In this document: in pieces, positions 1 to 10,450 of the stretch
Layout: every line of letters starts with the position of its first letter
Position numbering within the stretch: position 1 is the stretch's first letter
DNA from: Trichobilharzia regenti
Taxonomy: Eukaryota > Platyhelminthes > Trematoda > Strigeidida > Schistosomatidae
DNA: 64,000 nucleotides
Direction of reading: 5' to 3'
Assembly: GCA_944472135.2 (NCBI GenBank)
Contig: OX235262.1
Coordinates: forward strand, 55,276,440 to 55,340,439
Notes under the pieces: model-generated
What the model was told of the DNA's origin: nothing
The model's database searches: none
The model's input: the letters and a program-made list of their open reading frames with translations, nothing else
Translations under genes and position numbers: made by a program

Positions 1-539
1 CAGCCTTAGCAGTATTCAGTAATCGAACTCTTAAGGCGAAGTTAAGATTCGTTGGTATGCAGTAAGTGACCCTGAAAGCCTCGTTGACACCAATATTGTG
101 TTCTGCATCCACAAAAATGAGATAGAATAGCGCTACGAATAGAATTTATTTTTCCTTTACTTAACCACGTAACGTAATGTTGGGAAATCCAACGAGGAAC
201 ACGCCTAATTGTATGGCCTATGCAACTAACTGTCTCCACAGGAGCAGTTAAATTCGTAGATACATATGGAAGAGGTGAAATTAGGCAGTTTATCTTTCAC
301 TCCCGAAAGTAAAATAGGTGTGGGTGGTTTTGAAGACACAGAGTAATTCAGCAGCAGAGAATGCTCTTTTCACTGCATTTCTAAGGCATCGTGTTAGTAT
401 CCCGCTGATGTTGTCGTCGAGGAACTGAATTTGTAAGAATAAGGCCTTCTTAGGAACTGTTGGTACCTTGGGCTGCTTTGATTTTAGATTCATATTCTTA
501 TCAATAAACTTTTCTGAATAATCGTTTAATATTATTAAG
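1..539 (-). pseudogene. PLE-A remnant: linker and GIY-YIG endonuclease
   Basis: This is the 3' part of a Penelope-like element on the minus strand, broken by stops and frameshifts. Positions 493-290 read a linker with the pattern KALFLQIQFLDDNISGILTR, which resembles the segment between RT and endonuclease in PLEs. Positions 239-42 read the C-terminal endonuclease region (IRRVPRWISQHYVTWLSKG, ILSHF). The same region is nearly parallel at 14781-15422. The element continues upstream at 1168-1540 after an insertion. It cannot make a protein. Confidence rests on matching the other PLE copies in the window. Confidence 0.8.
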
Positions 540-1153
540 AAAAGAGAAAGATTGAGCGAAGAAATATTTACTTTTGAATTAGATCCTCATCTCTGGCTCT
601 ACTCTAATATATATAGCATTTTAATTACAATACACAACAATTTACCAATCAAGTGGCACTGATATGTTTGTTAACAATAATTAGTCAGTGTCAAAATGTC
701 AATGGGGTGATAATTAACGAAGAAAAATTAATATATATAATTAAAAGGTGGAAATGGTTACAACACATGGATTGCATAATGCATAATTTTGGAAAAATGA
801 AGAGCAATTAAGGAATAAGCGTGTGCACAGGTTGATTACGTAACAGATTGTTAAAGAAAATAAAACAATTTGGACAATGATAATTTGTAACTAAAGTTGA
901 AGTGGTCATAAGAATAAAATAAGTTTTTACAAGGATAACACGTAATTAAAGATGAAGTAGTCAGAAAAATAAAATAATTTGGACAATTATAGTTTTTAAT
1001 TATAGTTTTCTTGATTGGTAAATTGTTGTGTATTGTAATTAAAATGCTATATATATTAGAGTAGAGCCAGAGATGAGGATCTAATTGAAAAGTAAATATT
1101 TCTTCGCTCAATCTTTCTCTTTTCTTAATGTCTAAATGGGGATATTTTCTATA
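540..1153. mobile_element. Fold-back insertion made of inverted PLE-type terminal repeats
   Basis: An insertion of about 614 bp splits the PLE remnant. It is flanked by a 14-bp direct repeat, TTAATATTATTAAG, at 526-539 and 1154-1167, which I read as a target-site duplication. Two inverted arms of 117 bp (537-653 and 1010-1126) match with one mismatch by my reading and enclose about 356 bp of AT-rich DNA. Each arm contains a decayed hammerhead-like segment (stem I GAGC/GCTC, GATCTAATT, GAAAAG) like the intact ribozyme at 48059-48104. It is probably a non-autonomous PLE derivative. It contains no protein-coding sequence. Confidence 0.7.
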
Positions 1154-1167
1154 TTAATATTATTAAG

Positions 1168-1540
1168 TTCCTCATCAAGATATTCATCGGAGTAGATTGC
1201 TCTTGCTCTGTGAACCAAGCACTTTATCAGATTGCGTTTGCATTTTAATGGCACGAAGCCGAAAAAAATGAGTATACTGACACGTTGATGTAGGTTTTGT
1301 AAATACACTCCTTCCTATTGTGCCATCCTCTTTTCTGGTCATAAGGACGTCTAGAAATGAAATACTAGAGTCTTTATTTCTCGATAGTAAAATTTATTGC
1401 AGGATAAACGTCGTTAAATTTATCCAGGATGTTCTTTCCTTCCTCCTCACATTTTATAATCAAAAATGTATTATCCATGTACCGTAACAGTCGTTTATTT
1501 TGAACACAAAATTTAGGTTTAACTTCTCATGAGTCCGTTT
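1168..1540 (-). pseudogene. PLE-A remnant: reverse transcriptase palm/thumb
   Basis: Minus-strand remnant of a Penelope-like RT, colinear with the linker/endonuclease fragment at 1-539. The DNA closely resembles 15370-15650, which encodes the YVDDIF catalytic box and the following palm and thumb region. Here the catalytic box is changed (the frame reads close to YMDNTF) and the frame is interrupted, so it is inactive. Confidence 0.7.
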
Positions 1541-1680
1541 TACAGGGATTTGATTTGTTTCAAGTTGTATTAGGGAATGATATCAGTTAGAGAGCCATTG
1601 GAAACTTGGGAGTAATGAACAGTTGTCTTGTTCTAGTATGTAACTCGCAGACGACATCGTATGGTATTCAGGCTAAACGG
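1538..1680 (-). repeat. HHR-SINE, degenerate 3' half
   Basis: Minus-strand 3' part of the SINE family that carries a hammerhead ribozyme. The recognisable pieces are the tail (GGGATTTGATTTG), ATCAGTTAGAGAGCCATTGG, and the GGACAGTTGTTT-like segment of the ribozyme. The core is destroyed. It lies head-to-head with the plus-strand copy that follows. Confidence 0.6.
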
Positions 1681-1689
1681 CGAATAGGT

Positions 1690-1885
1690 ACAAGTCGGGA
1701 TTCATGGACCATTGAATAGGATCACAGTGGATGAATGGTATGTAATGGGATAGTCCTACGCTTGGACCCTGGTGGGTGCGTACTATCGAGGAGTCTCGAA
1801 CTAGGATAAAACAACTGTCGAAGACATCCTGGTCTCCAGTGGTTCTCTAATTGACATCACTCTGTGATTAAACTTCTAACTGTTT
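1690..1885 (+). repeat. HHR-SINE, degenerate
   Basis: Plus-strand copy starting near GGACCATTGAATAGGATC, with decayed A and B boxes and a decayed ribozyme (ACTATCGAGGAGTC, AGGATAAAACAACTGTC). The catalytic nucleotides are not preserved. It forms a head-to-head pair with 1538-1680. Confidence 0.6.
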
Positions 1886-2479
1886 AGATGGAGACAACTT
1901 CCGCGATTCTAAGTAGTGATGATTTGCTTTGCCTATTCACCACCTTAAAAAGATTCTTATGTGTTTATCTGTATCAGTCAGGAGCCAAGTTATGACACTG
2001 TTCCGCGAAGCTGAAGATCTGAGATACAGACAGCTGTAGACAACCATCCGTTCGTTTTTCCTTAGTAATTCCTATGAATTTAAAACCAGAACATAACTCT
2101 CGTCAAACTTTCTTTCATTTTTCTGTACATTACAAGCCAAAATGAATAGTCTTCAAGACAATTTTGTGTACTGCATTGAAATCGTTTCGACAGACAGGAA
2201 ATCATGTTATTAATAAGGCGTTTATTGACTAGCTTTTCGATTACTACGCTACATTTACCTACTTGCATAAAAACTCTTGTGTTCTGTAGAATTTCATGCC
2301 AAGAGTTTGTGGAAATTATTACAATTATTTACTTTTGGAACACTGAATCTGTGGATATAATCTTGTTGACGGAAATTACCTATAACTATCTGTTTGCTAC
2401 TCTGTGCTTGTCTAACACTAACTAATGTCTAAAATTGTATATATTGATGGATTTACATTTTCAAGTTGACTCAAGTCAA
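1886..2479. other. No recognisable feature
   Basis: AT-rich DNA. Short reading frames are present on both strands (for example 2204-2425) but show no motif or family resemblance. I see no RNA gene or repeat here. Confidence 0.5.
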
Positions 2480-5400
2480 TGAGTCTATGATTTTGGTATC
2501 ATTTTGGTCAACTGTACCTAACTGTGACATTATTATTATTGTTGTCACTTGTTGCCTTTTTTGCTGTGAATTATTTACCTTTTGCTGGTGTTGTTCTGAT
2601 TGTTTTATTCCTTGTTTTCCGATTTTAAGGGAAGCAACCCACAAGGTCGCTTCTCTCTGAACTATATCTTAATGTAACAATCCCTTTCTCAGGTGTGAGG
2701 CTAGCAACCCCACCCTGTAAACAAAGTTGCTACGGGAACTTCAGCACGATGAATCTCCTTGAGCCAAAAGAAAAAGTCTCTGTGGGGACATGGAACACCC
2801 GCACGATGAACGAGATCGGTAAAGCTGCCCAGATCGCAAACGAAATGAAAATATACGGAATTCGAGTACTGGGAATATGTGAAAGCAGATGGAATGGGAA
2901 TGGACCCACCAAATTATCAACGGATGAGTCAGTGATCTACACCGGTCACCCAGAAGATTACCACACTCACACCGTGGGGGTGGCTATCATGATGTCACCA
3001 ACGTAAACAAAGGCCCTGATGCAATGGCAGGCGATCTCGTCCAGGATGATGACACACCGCCAGATTCAAATCCAAAGGAAGGGAAGTGTCAATTATACAA
3101 TGTTATGCACCAACAAACAACGCACACCTCGAAAAGAAAGAACAATTCTACAGACAACTGCAGGCAGCAATGGACAATACTCCAGCTGGTGACATTAAAA
3201 TACTAATGGGAGACATGCACGCCAAACTCGGACCAGACAACACAGGAAGGAAACTCATCATGGGTAGAGAAGCTCTCAGAGAAATGAATGGAAATAATGA
3301 ACTCTTCGATGATTTCTGCACCTTCAATGAATTAGTGATTGGCTGCAGCGTAAACAAATACAAAGATATCGACAAGGCTACATGGGTGTCACCAGACGGA
3401 CGAATCGAAAACCAAATTGACTTCATCCCACTGATGCTCAAGGAAGTGGAAACGCAGCTTAATCAACATAAAAGAAAGAAGAGGAGCAGACGATGGCTCA
3501 GACCACTATCTCGTACAAGGGAAAATCCAAATCAAATTAAAAGCTTTCAAGGAAACAAAAGCTGCAGATAGACCACAAGCCAAGTTCAACACTCAAAAGC
3601 TGAAGGACCAGGCTACAAAGGACATCTTCATTGCAAGCATAAGAGACAAAGTCAAGACACAAATCAACACAAGGGAAGAGGTCGGCGTTGAAAAGCACTG
3701 GGGAAACTTGAAAACGATGTGCAGTCAAACCTGCATGGAAGTTCTAGGCAGAAGGAAGAGGCAGGACAAACAGTGGCTCACCGCGGACACTTGGAAACTG
3801 ATAGAAGAAAGAAGGATGGTGAAACAAGAGATTACCCAGTGCACTGGTGGGTAACAAAAGCAAGAGTTGAATGCAAGCTACAATACACTGAAAAAGGGAT
3901 TAAAGAAAAGTGCCACGGAAGACAAAAGAAAATATTATGAACCTATGGCAAGTAAGGCAAAACAACCTGCAGGCAAAGGAGACCTAGCCACACTCTACCA
4001 AACAACTAGGCACCTATCGGGCAAAAGTTCGACACAGATTAAGCCAGTGAAGGATGACAATAGAAAATCAATCACCGAAGAAGTGGAGCAAAGAAAACAC
4101 TGGGCTGAAAATTTCGAAAGACTTCTAAATCAACCGACACCTACAACGCGCCCAATAATATCAACAGAGGAAACAGAACTACAAGTTAACATCGACCCCT
4201 CGACGAAATCAGAAGCCTGAATGCAATCAAGATGCTAAAAGCTGGGAAAGCACCATGACCAGATGGAATCTCAGCAGAAGCATTGAAAATGGACCCAGAG
4301 ACAACAGCGGACTTGATGACGCCATTGCTGGAGAAGGTGTGGAAAGAGGGCAAAGTACCCGAGGATTGGAAGAAAGAATACTTATTCAAACTACCAAAGA
4401 AAGGAGACTTAAGTCAATGTAAAAACTGGCGTGGAATTATGCTTCTGTCCATCCCAAGCAAAATACTAAGTCACATCATCCTGGAGAGAATCAAACACGC
4501 CAATATGGATGAAAAACTTCGACCGGAACAAGCTGGATTCAGGAGAAACAAATCATGTATTGATCAAATCACCACACGACGGATGGCATGGCAGTCACCT
4601 CTCTATCTCAACTTCATCGACTTTGAAAAAGCCTTCGACAGAGTCGATCGAGAGGTCATTTGGCAACTACTTTGCTAATACGGGGTCCCATCGACAATTA
4701 TACATCTCATCCGACAGCTATACGACAATGCTGAATGCCAAGTAATCCACAACGGGAAACTTAAGGAAGCCTTCGAAGTGAGGACGGGAGTGAGGCAAGG
4801 CTGTCTACTATCGCCAATGATCTTCCTGATTGCAGTAGATTGGATAATGCGACAGAGCGAGCCGGGCAATGAGGAAACAGGCATAAAGTGGACTCACACA
4901 AAAAAACTTGGAGGATCTGGACTTCGCCGATGATATATATATGTCTGATTTCCCACAAACTGGAAGATATGCAAGTGAAAAGCAACAAGTTGGAAGAAGA
5001 AGCATCAAAGATAGGACTTCAGGTGAACATAGAGAAAACAGAGGTGATGGAGATTCCTGACCAACACACACAGCAACAACAACAACAGACAACAATCAGC
5101 CAGCATAAATGGGAGGAATCTGAAAGAAACAACCTCATTTACCTACCCATCTGGGAAGCATCGTTTCAACTACAGGCCAGCGGAACTGACGAGGATATCA
5201 AAGCCAGAATCGGAAAAGCAAGACAAGCTTTCATTACTCTCAAGTCTGTGTAGAGGTCAACAGCACTCAGCATCAAAAATAACATCCGGATTTTCAACTC
5301 CAATGTGAAGTCAGTGCTACTCACTATACGGATCAGAGGCTTGGCGCGTCCAAAAGAGCATCTCAAACAAACTACAGACCTTCATTAACAGTTGTCTTCG

Positions 5401-5945
5401 CTCAATACCACTGTGCGTCGGTGGCACAGTGGTTAGGACTCACGCCGACCATGCACATGGTCCGGGGTTCGAGCCCACGCCGGCGCACACCTGATATCTA
5501 TGGTCGGCCTGCAAAATTTGGGCTACCGATATCCATGCTGAAAATTCCATACTTAAACCAAAAATACAGTGTGAAAACAAGCTGTAAATCAAAAAGAAAA
5601 GATCAGATGGCCAGAAAAGATTAGCAACAAACATCTCTGGGAGCGAACCAACCAGGAACCGATAGTGCGACAAATAGGCAGGAAGTATTGGAGATGGATT
5701 GGCCATACGCTGAGGAAACAGGCCATCAAGTGACATTACTAAACAAGCTATTGCTCGAGTGGAACCCGAAAGGGAAGCGGCGAGTTGGTCGTCAATGCGA
5801 AGGTGTCATGGAGGAGGTCATGTGAGGAGGAGATGAAAACGTGTGGGCAGACTTGGAGCGGGGTGAAAAGTTGGCAGAAAACGGAAGGCAGTGGAGATGC
5901 TCAGCTGAAGCCCTATGTTCCTCTAGGAATTAAAGGATATAATAA
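2480..5945 (+). pseudogene. RTE/SR2-like non-LTR retrotransposon, near full length, decayed
   Basis: The domains are in the usual order. The 5' leader runs to about 2695 and its start is uncertain. The AP-endonuclease runs from 2749 to 3450: GTWNTRTM, LGICESRW, QCYAPTN, GDMHAKLG, SPDGRIENQID. A linker follows, then the RT from 4283 to about 5000: PKKGDLSQCKNWRG, PEQAGFRRNKSCIDQI, FIDFEKAFDRVDR, then in another frame GVRQGCLLSP and FADDI. The thumb region includes a short Gln run (HTQQQQQQTT), and the C-terminus and the 3' tail GAAGCCCTATGTTCCTCTAGG end in an AATAAT-type repeat near 5945. Several frameshifts and stops make it inactive. Such enzymes nick DNA and copy their own RNA at the nick. 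A SINE interrupts it at about 5413-5600. Confidence 0.88.
5413..5600 (+). repeat. SINE-2 (tRNA-derived), inserted in RTE
   Basis: The head begins GTGCGTCGGTGGCACAGTGG. Its A box is TGGCACAGTGG and its B box is GGTTCGAGCCC, both typical of pol III promoters in tRNA-derived SINEs. The unique body (GATATCTATGGTCGG, CCATGCTGAAAATTCC) is followed by an A-rich end. It interrupts the RTE-like coding region: the uninterrupted counterpart lies near 60251. No clear target duplication is visible, and a few bases of the target appear lost. Confidence 0.85.
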
Positions 5946-7130
5946 TAATTATTATTGACTAGCTGAATCAATGGTTAATTGGCGTCCAATTTGAATCATT
6001 GGATTACCTAATTTTCTACACAACAAAAATTGCGTCAAGTCTACTCAATTCCACTTTGTTTTGACCACCTAGCTACATTCGTTTGGTGTTATTTCATCCC
6101 ATCCACAGAACCATCATTCACGGAGACTTGAAGGTACATGTATTTGACGAGTTCCGCCCAAGTGAGACGAAATGAGTAACCTGAATTCCACTGCTAACAG
6201 TCATCCGACAAATAATATCATGTTAATTCTCAGATAATCTTAAACTGCCCGTATTAGGAGCCGACATATCGACACATTTTGGACATTTCGGTCCAGTACA
6301 TATCCAACCAACGGAAAATACAAAATGGACTTTATTCATCTAATTCTATTCCTGAAATAAAATAGTCTGAACTCAGGTAAATTCGTGAATGGCTTTTCAG
6401 TATGCCGCTAGGTGTGTTTTGAAGAGACAAATCTGTTGGAGTTGAGGAGAGGGTTTTGGAGCATCTTTCAAATCCAACAATATTGCTTTCAATGCTGTGC
6501 ACTATAGATTACTTTCTTACTTGAAGATTCTGTACTAGGAGTAGACACATACTGATCAGAATAAAATTACTATTTCTAAGACAATCATTAATGACAGCTG
6601 CATCGAAACATTAAGACTGTTCATAAAGAGATTAAGTGAGACAGTTCACGTATTAAGAAACAAAAAATATCAGATCATTTATGCATTTATGCAAACTCGT
6701 CTTTGTATTCAGCTGTTGTTTGCTTCCTTATTTGTTTTTATCGGATGTGTGGTAGAAAGGAAAGAAGAAAGGTGAGTGAATACTATAAGTGAACTGACCA
6801 ATTGAAAAAAAGAGCTGATGAAATCTAATGCAATTCATATTGTCCAATCACAATTGCAAGATGATGAAATTGAAAATCGATAAGGTCATTGAAATAAAAA
6901 AAAATAGTAAGACGTTAGTAACACATTGCCATTGAAAAATTTTGGATTTCAATAAATGATTTCATTGTTGTTTATGTTTTTTCGTTTGAGAATTTTGGAA
7001 ATCTTTTTATTTTAATGCGGAAACAAAACTAGGTGACCAATGGGAAGGTCGACTTGTTTTTAGCCTTAAAAAGCTTAGAATCCTTTTTTCTAGAGTAGAA
7101 TTCGGGCACTGCGTGGCAGAATAGGATTCC
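5946..7130. other. No recognisable feature
   Basis: AT-rich sequence with no coding frame of note, no pol III boxes and no similarity that I could see to the repeat families elsewhere in the window. Confidence 0.5.
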
Positions 7131-7134
7131 ATAT

Positions 7135-7520
7135 TATTATTATTATTATTATTATGACTATTATTATGACTATTATTATTACATTGGGCTTCAACAACAC
7201 ATCTCCACTTTGTCCTGTTCTTTGAGGTTTTCTTTAGCCGATCCGACGATTGCACATGGTCCGTCATCTTCTCCTTGCACGGTTTTCGCCGTGTCACTCT
7301 CGGACCAATACCTAAATTGTCGTCTTCCATTAAGGTTCCACTCGATCAGTGGTCTACATTGCACACACTGTCATTCGACGGCCTTCTCAGTGTGCATCGG
7401 ATACATTTCCGTTTCCTTCAGAATATTGGCTGAATAATAAGTTACTGGTTGGTTTGTCCTCAGAGTTCCTTGTTGCTACTTCTTTACGGTTATTTGATCT
7501 TCAGTGTGAAGCGAAGGCAC
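7135..7520 (-). pseudogene. RTE/SR2-like element, 3' end
   Basis: Minus-strand C-terminus of an RTE-like ORF2: RVTRRKPCKEKMTDHVQ and KNRTKWRCVVEAQC align with RVTWRRTCEEEMKACKQ and GNRTEWRRLAEALC of the copy at 59140-60640. It ends in a TTA/TAA trinucleotide run (7135-7180), the usual tail of this family here. It is 5'-truncated and inactive. Confidence 0.75.
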
Positions 7521-7743
7521 CTGCTGACAGAAATCTGAAGTCTGTCAGAAATGTCTTAGGTGATGCGCGTGGCAAGTGTCTGAAACACATAGAAGAATTG
7601 ATTTGATATTAATTAGTGTTGTGAATCAGAATCTTGTTCTCTATGCTTAATAGATCACATTTCTAAACTGATTTCAGATTAATGACCATCTCAGACATTT
7701 ATTCCCCTTTATGAATTCGAATAAAGCGAGAAGAACATTTTAT

Positions 7744-7796
7744 GCAGAATAAAATGGTACCATTATTGCTAATTTCGTCGGCTTCTCATCAGCTGC
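7744..7796 (-). ncRNA. PLE-type hammerhead ribozyme, weakened stem III
   Basis: Read on the minus strand: stem I GCAG, core CUGAUGA, a 9-nt stem-loop II GAAGCCGAC, then GAA. A stem III arm opens with AUUA and closes with UUAU, and after U17 the 3' strand of stem I is CUGC. All core nucleotides are present. The third pair of stem III is U-U, which would weaken it. It sits 3' of a PLE endonuclease remnant, where PLE terminal repeats are known to carry hammerheads. Confidence 0.65.
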
Positions 7797-7902
7797 TTAC
7801 AGGCAAAGGTCATTGCTAAGTATATCTACAGAAAAAAATTTAACATACTCACACAGAGATCATTTTTAGACAAGGTCAGTATATCAATATGTGCATACAA
7901 TA

Positions 7903-7948
<46 letters not shown>

Positions 7949-8335
7949 AAAAACAGTTTTCCGAACAATGGAAACCTTCAGCATTACGTAACCGGATAAA
8001 AGATAGGCTGAAAATAGCCAGTCACCAGGGCAGGGAAAGACTGATAACTGCCGCTTTCTGAATGCATAATTCCAGTCTCAGACGCTTGATTCAGATTGCT
8101 TCGGCAAACTTGGGGGGAAATTGAGCTCTTTTGCCTACTGATAATTTTGAACGACTTTTCGACGTCCACCTCATGACCCGTGTCATGGAGATGCCTGGCA
8201 ATGGTACTGTTTAAAGCATTTTTTTCCCTTTAAACATAGGCATTTTGGTACATGTTTAGGAAATCGGAAGTATGCCCTTCTTTCTCTTCTTCCAATGTAA
8301 CTGCTCCCGCAAATACATTAGATATACCTGATAAT
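7797..8335 (-). pseudogene. PLE GIY-YIG endonuclease C-terminus
   Basis: Minus strand from about 8330 to 7980 reads the C-terminal half of a PLE endonuclease (TIARHLHDTGHEVDVEKSFKI). The hallmark is the ARHLHDTGHEVD segment, shared with 29390-29690 and 30530-31000. Frameshifted and inactive. An AT dinucleotide run lies between it and the hammerhead at 7744-7796. Confidence 0.75.
7900..7946. repeat. (AT)n microsatellite
   Basis: A nearly uninterrupted run of AT/TA dinucleotides, lying inside the 3' region of a PLE remnant. Confidence 0.95.
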
Positions 8336-8340
8336 GACTT

Positions 8341-8412
8341 TTTGGTTGTAAGCGGAGGATAAGAAGCCAACGAAATAAATGATGAAACCATTTTATTTGG
8401 CAAAAACTTTTG
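8341..8412 (+). repeat. Degenerate PLE hammerhead/terminal repeat, inverted
   Basis: Plus strand: GCGGAGGATAAGAAGCCAACG, AAATAAATGATG and CCATTTTATTTGGC correspond to the PLE-type hammerhead at 44430-44479, but CUGAUGA is changed. It is inverted relative to the ribozyme at 7744-7796, so the two bracket the PLE endonuclease remnant as inverted terminal repeats. Confidence 0.6.
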
Positions 8413-8569
8413 TTCTTACTTTAGTGAATATCTGTTTGCATTTCTAACCCTGGTTGTAACATTTGCATCTCTGTCGTCTGCAACTGAAGTTATATTGTCT
8501 AGATAAGTGAGAGTTATTAGATAAACCTATATGAAGACCTATAAGAACAAAATGGGAGCAGTAATGTAA

Positions 8570-8830
8570 ATAATATAAATAATAAGGAATTCAAATCCTC
8601 TTTAGTACTGTCATATAGAAGTAGGATTTTTAAAAAGACTGGAATTAAGGCGAGATTTAATCCAACTAACTTTATCCATGTAAAACCCCGTTCGATAAAA
8701 GTAGGAAATCTACTAATTACTATTCAATGGCCTTCAGATGAACTGGAGTTAGATGCATTATCCAAACATAGGAGCTTAACTAACTCTAAAGTTATTGACC
8801 GTGCACACTTACCTAACCTAGAAAAAACAC
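8570..8830 (+). pseudogene. PLE-B linker fragment fused to unknown sequence
   Basis: The frame reads NNKEFKSSLVLSYRS and KKTGIKARFNPTNF, which parallels the linker of the PLE-B copy at 63500-63650 (KEYKSSTV, KAGIRVAFKPTNS). After about 8690 the reading frame continues (PSDELELDALSKHRSLTNS) without any match I recognise. It is a decayed fragment. The origin of the second half is unknown. Confidence 0.45.
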
Positions 8831-9059
8831 TCAGAGACTTGCATGCAATCACACAATAAATAGGGATTTGATAAAAGTATACATAGTATTATAAATTACG
8901 CTGAGAAGGAGGTTATGTTCATTGAAGCTACACCAAAGAGGTGCGGCCGGAATGACTCAGTAGCGTCTCCGGGTGGGTATACGGCAAACTGCAATAGAAA
9001 GTATCAGAGATGTAAGTATAAAACGTGGGCACTGTGGTAGAGTATAACTCCATTATGGA
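8831..9059. other. No recognisable feature
   Basis: Short intervening stretch with one GC-richer patch near 8940-8990 and no coding or RNA signature. Confidence 0.4.
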
Positions 9060-10076
9060 TAAGATTTTATTTGGATAAATCACACAGTGTTAGACAGTAG
9101 TATTAGCTGATGACGTTTCGAGCACAAATAATAATACCAAGTTACTCACACAACTTTTTCCTTCATTTATATACATGTGAGGAACTGACTAGACATTTGA
9201 ATAAAAATCAATATGAGATAATGTACATTCAGAAATAATAATACGAGTGTTATTGATCAATTACAATCAGATGGGAAATAACACGAGTGTTTATATAGTC
9301 AAAATAAGTAACTCGTTAGAATGTTATAATGTACGTGAATTGAAATAGAATTTTAAGATTATTTATTATCCTCCTTTTATTTGCCTAACTCGTGGTAATA
9401 ATGGCTTCCATATCTCTGGTATTTGCATTGAGTCATTTCTGTTGTATGTGTTGGGTGTAGACTCGATGAATCAGGATTCAGTAATCAATGTCTCTCTCCA
9501 CCCACGTAGATAACTTCTTAGAATGTTAACCCTCTCCCACCATGCTATTGTGTGGTTGTTTGTTAATGGGTGAAGTGCAATAGCTGAACTTTTTTCTAAA
9601 TTACTTATGTTCTCGGGGTCAACTATTCTTACCTTAGCGAGATTCTTATGTTCCGCAGTCTGACTACTCCTGACCTACTAGTTTGACCTATGTAGTTGAC
9701 GTCACAGTCTCTGCAAGGCATTTTTCTAAATTACATTATTTTGTTTAGTTGGGTCAACCTACAGGGTCCTTTAACCTACAGAGCTAGTCTCTGAGTGAGT
9801 TTGTAGGTTTAAATGTCACCCTAATTCCTGCTTTCTTTAGAATCTTATGGTATAGCTGTAGATGACTTATATTCTCTCTTATTTATGTTATTATTACCAG
9901 TTTCACAATTGTTTTTCTTTCTCTTTTGGCCTTTTTCAATCCTCCTAATGAATTTTAAAGGGTAGTTTTTTAACACCAACGCCTCTTCTATCTGTTTCAT
10001 CTTATCGTTTAGGCTTTTTTGCACTACTTAGTGCTACTGCTCGGTTTGTTAGATACTTAACTAATTTTATTTATTT
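9060..10076 (-). pseudogene. PLE-B: linker, endonuclease and 3' terminal repeat
   Basis: Minus-strand PLE of a second subfamily. The endonuclease region (about 9730-9400) matches the plus-strand copy at 63660-63990, including the product of TCGAGTCTACACCCAACAC near its end. 9060-9360 matches the region at 24001-24120 (GATGACGTTTC), which I take as the terminal repeat. 9960-10060 is the linker before the endonuclease. The RT part resumes at 10257 beyond a SINE insertion. Frames are broken. Confidence 0.7.
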
Positions 10077-10256
10077 TTATTTACAGCTTGATTCCACATC
10101 GTATTTTTGGTACAAGTATGGAATTTTCAGCATGGATATCGGTAGCCCAAATTTTGCAGGCCGACCATAGATATCAAGTGTGCGTCGGTAGGGGATCGAA
10201 CCTCGGACCATATGCATGGTCGGCGTGAGTCCTAACCACTGTGCCACCGACGCACA
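10077..10256 (-). repeat. SINE-2 inserted in PLE-B
   Basis: Minus-strand tRNA-derived SINE with A box TGGCACAGTGG and B box GGTTCGATCCC, followed by the same body as 5413-5600. It splits the PLE-B coding region between SSHPLSVKAG (10257 onward) and the linker at 10060. The short target duplication, if any, is not clear. Confidence 0.85.
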
Positions 10257-10450
10257 GCCAGCCTTTACAGACAACGGATGAGATGAATTAAAGTCTAAGT
10301 ATCCATTAGAATGAGTTGGCCTTTTATGAACGCTAGTGTGCACTTTACCTCCTTCTGTTCTTTTTATTTTACAGTCCAACATAGCTAATTCTCCTTTTTC
10401 ATTTTCCGATTCAAATGTGAATTTCATTCCCTCTCCTAGTGAGTTTATAT
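10257..10450 (-). pseudogene. PLE-B RT thumb fragment
   Basis: The minus strand reads INSLGEGMKFTFESENEKGE, LAMLDCKIKR and RPTHSNGYLDFNSSHP. This is the PLE segment after the RT catalytic box, where family members read KFTFE...FLD...KPTHT. The RT palm lies at 12190-12400 on the far side of a non-LTR insertion, so this is one PLE interrupted twice. Confidence 0.8.

Noticed and set aside
4888..5253. 121-codon frame as an independent gene with a poly-Gln tract
   Set aside because: It is the thumb region of the RTE-like RT. The same tract recurs at 59920-59940 in another copy of the element.
5413..5490. tRNA-like heads in SINE-2 and HHR-SINE copies as real tRNA genes
   Set aside because: Boxes are present but cloverleaf pairing and the acceptor end are missing, and the unit repeats many times with a constant downstream body.
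9100..9130. CTGATGACGTTTCGAGC as a hammerhead
   Set aside because: CUGAUGA is present, but no GAAA strand follows a stem II in the right place, and no stem I or III can be drawn.
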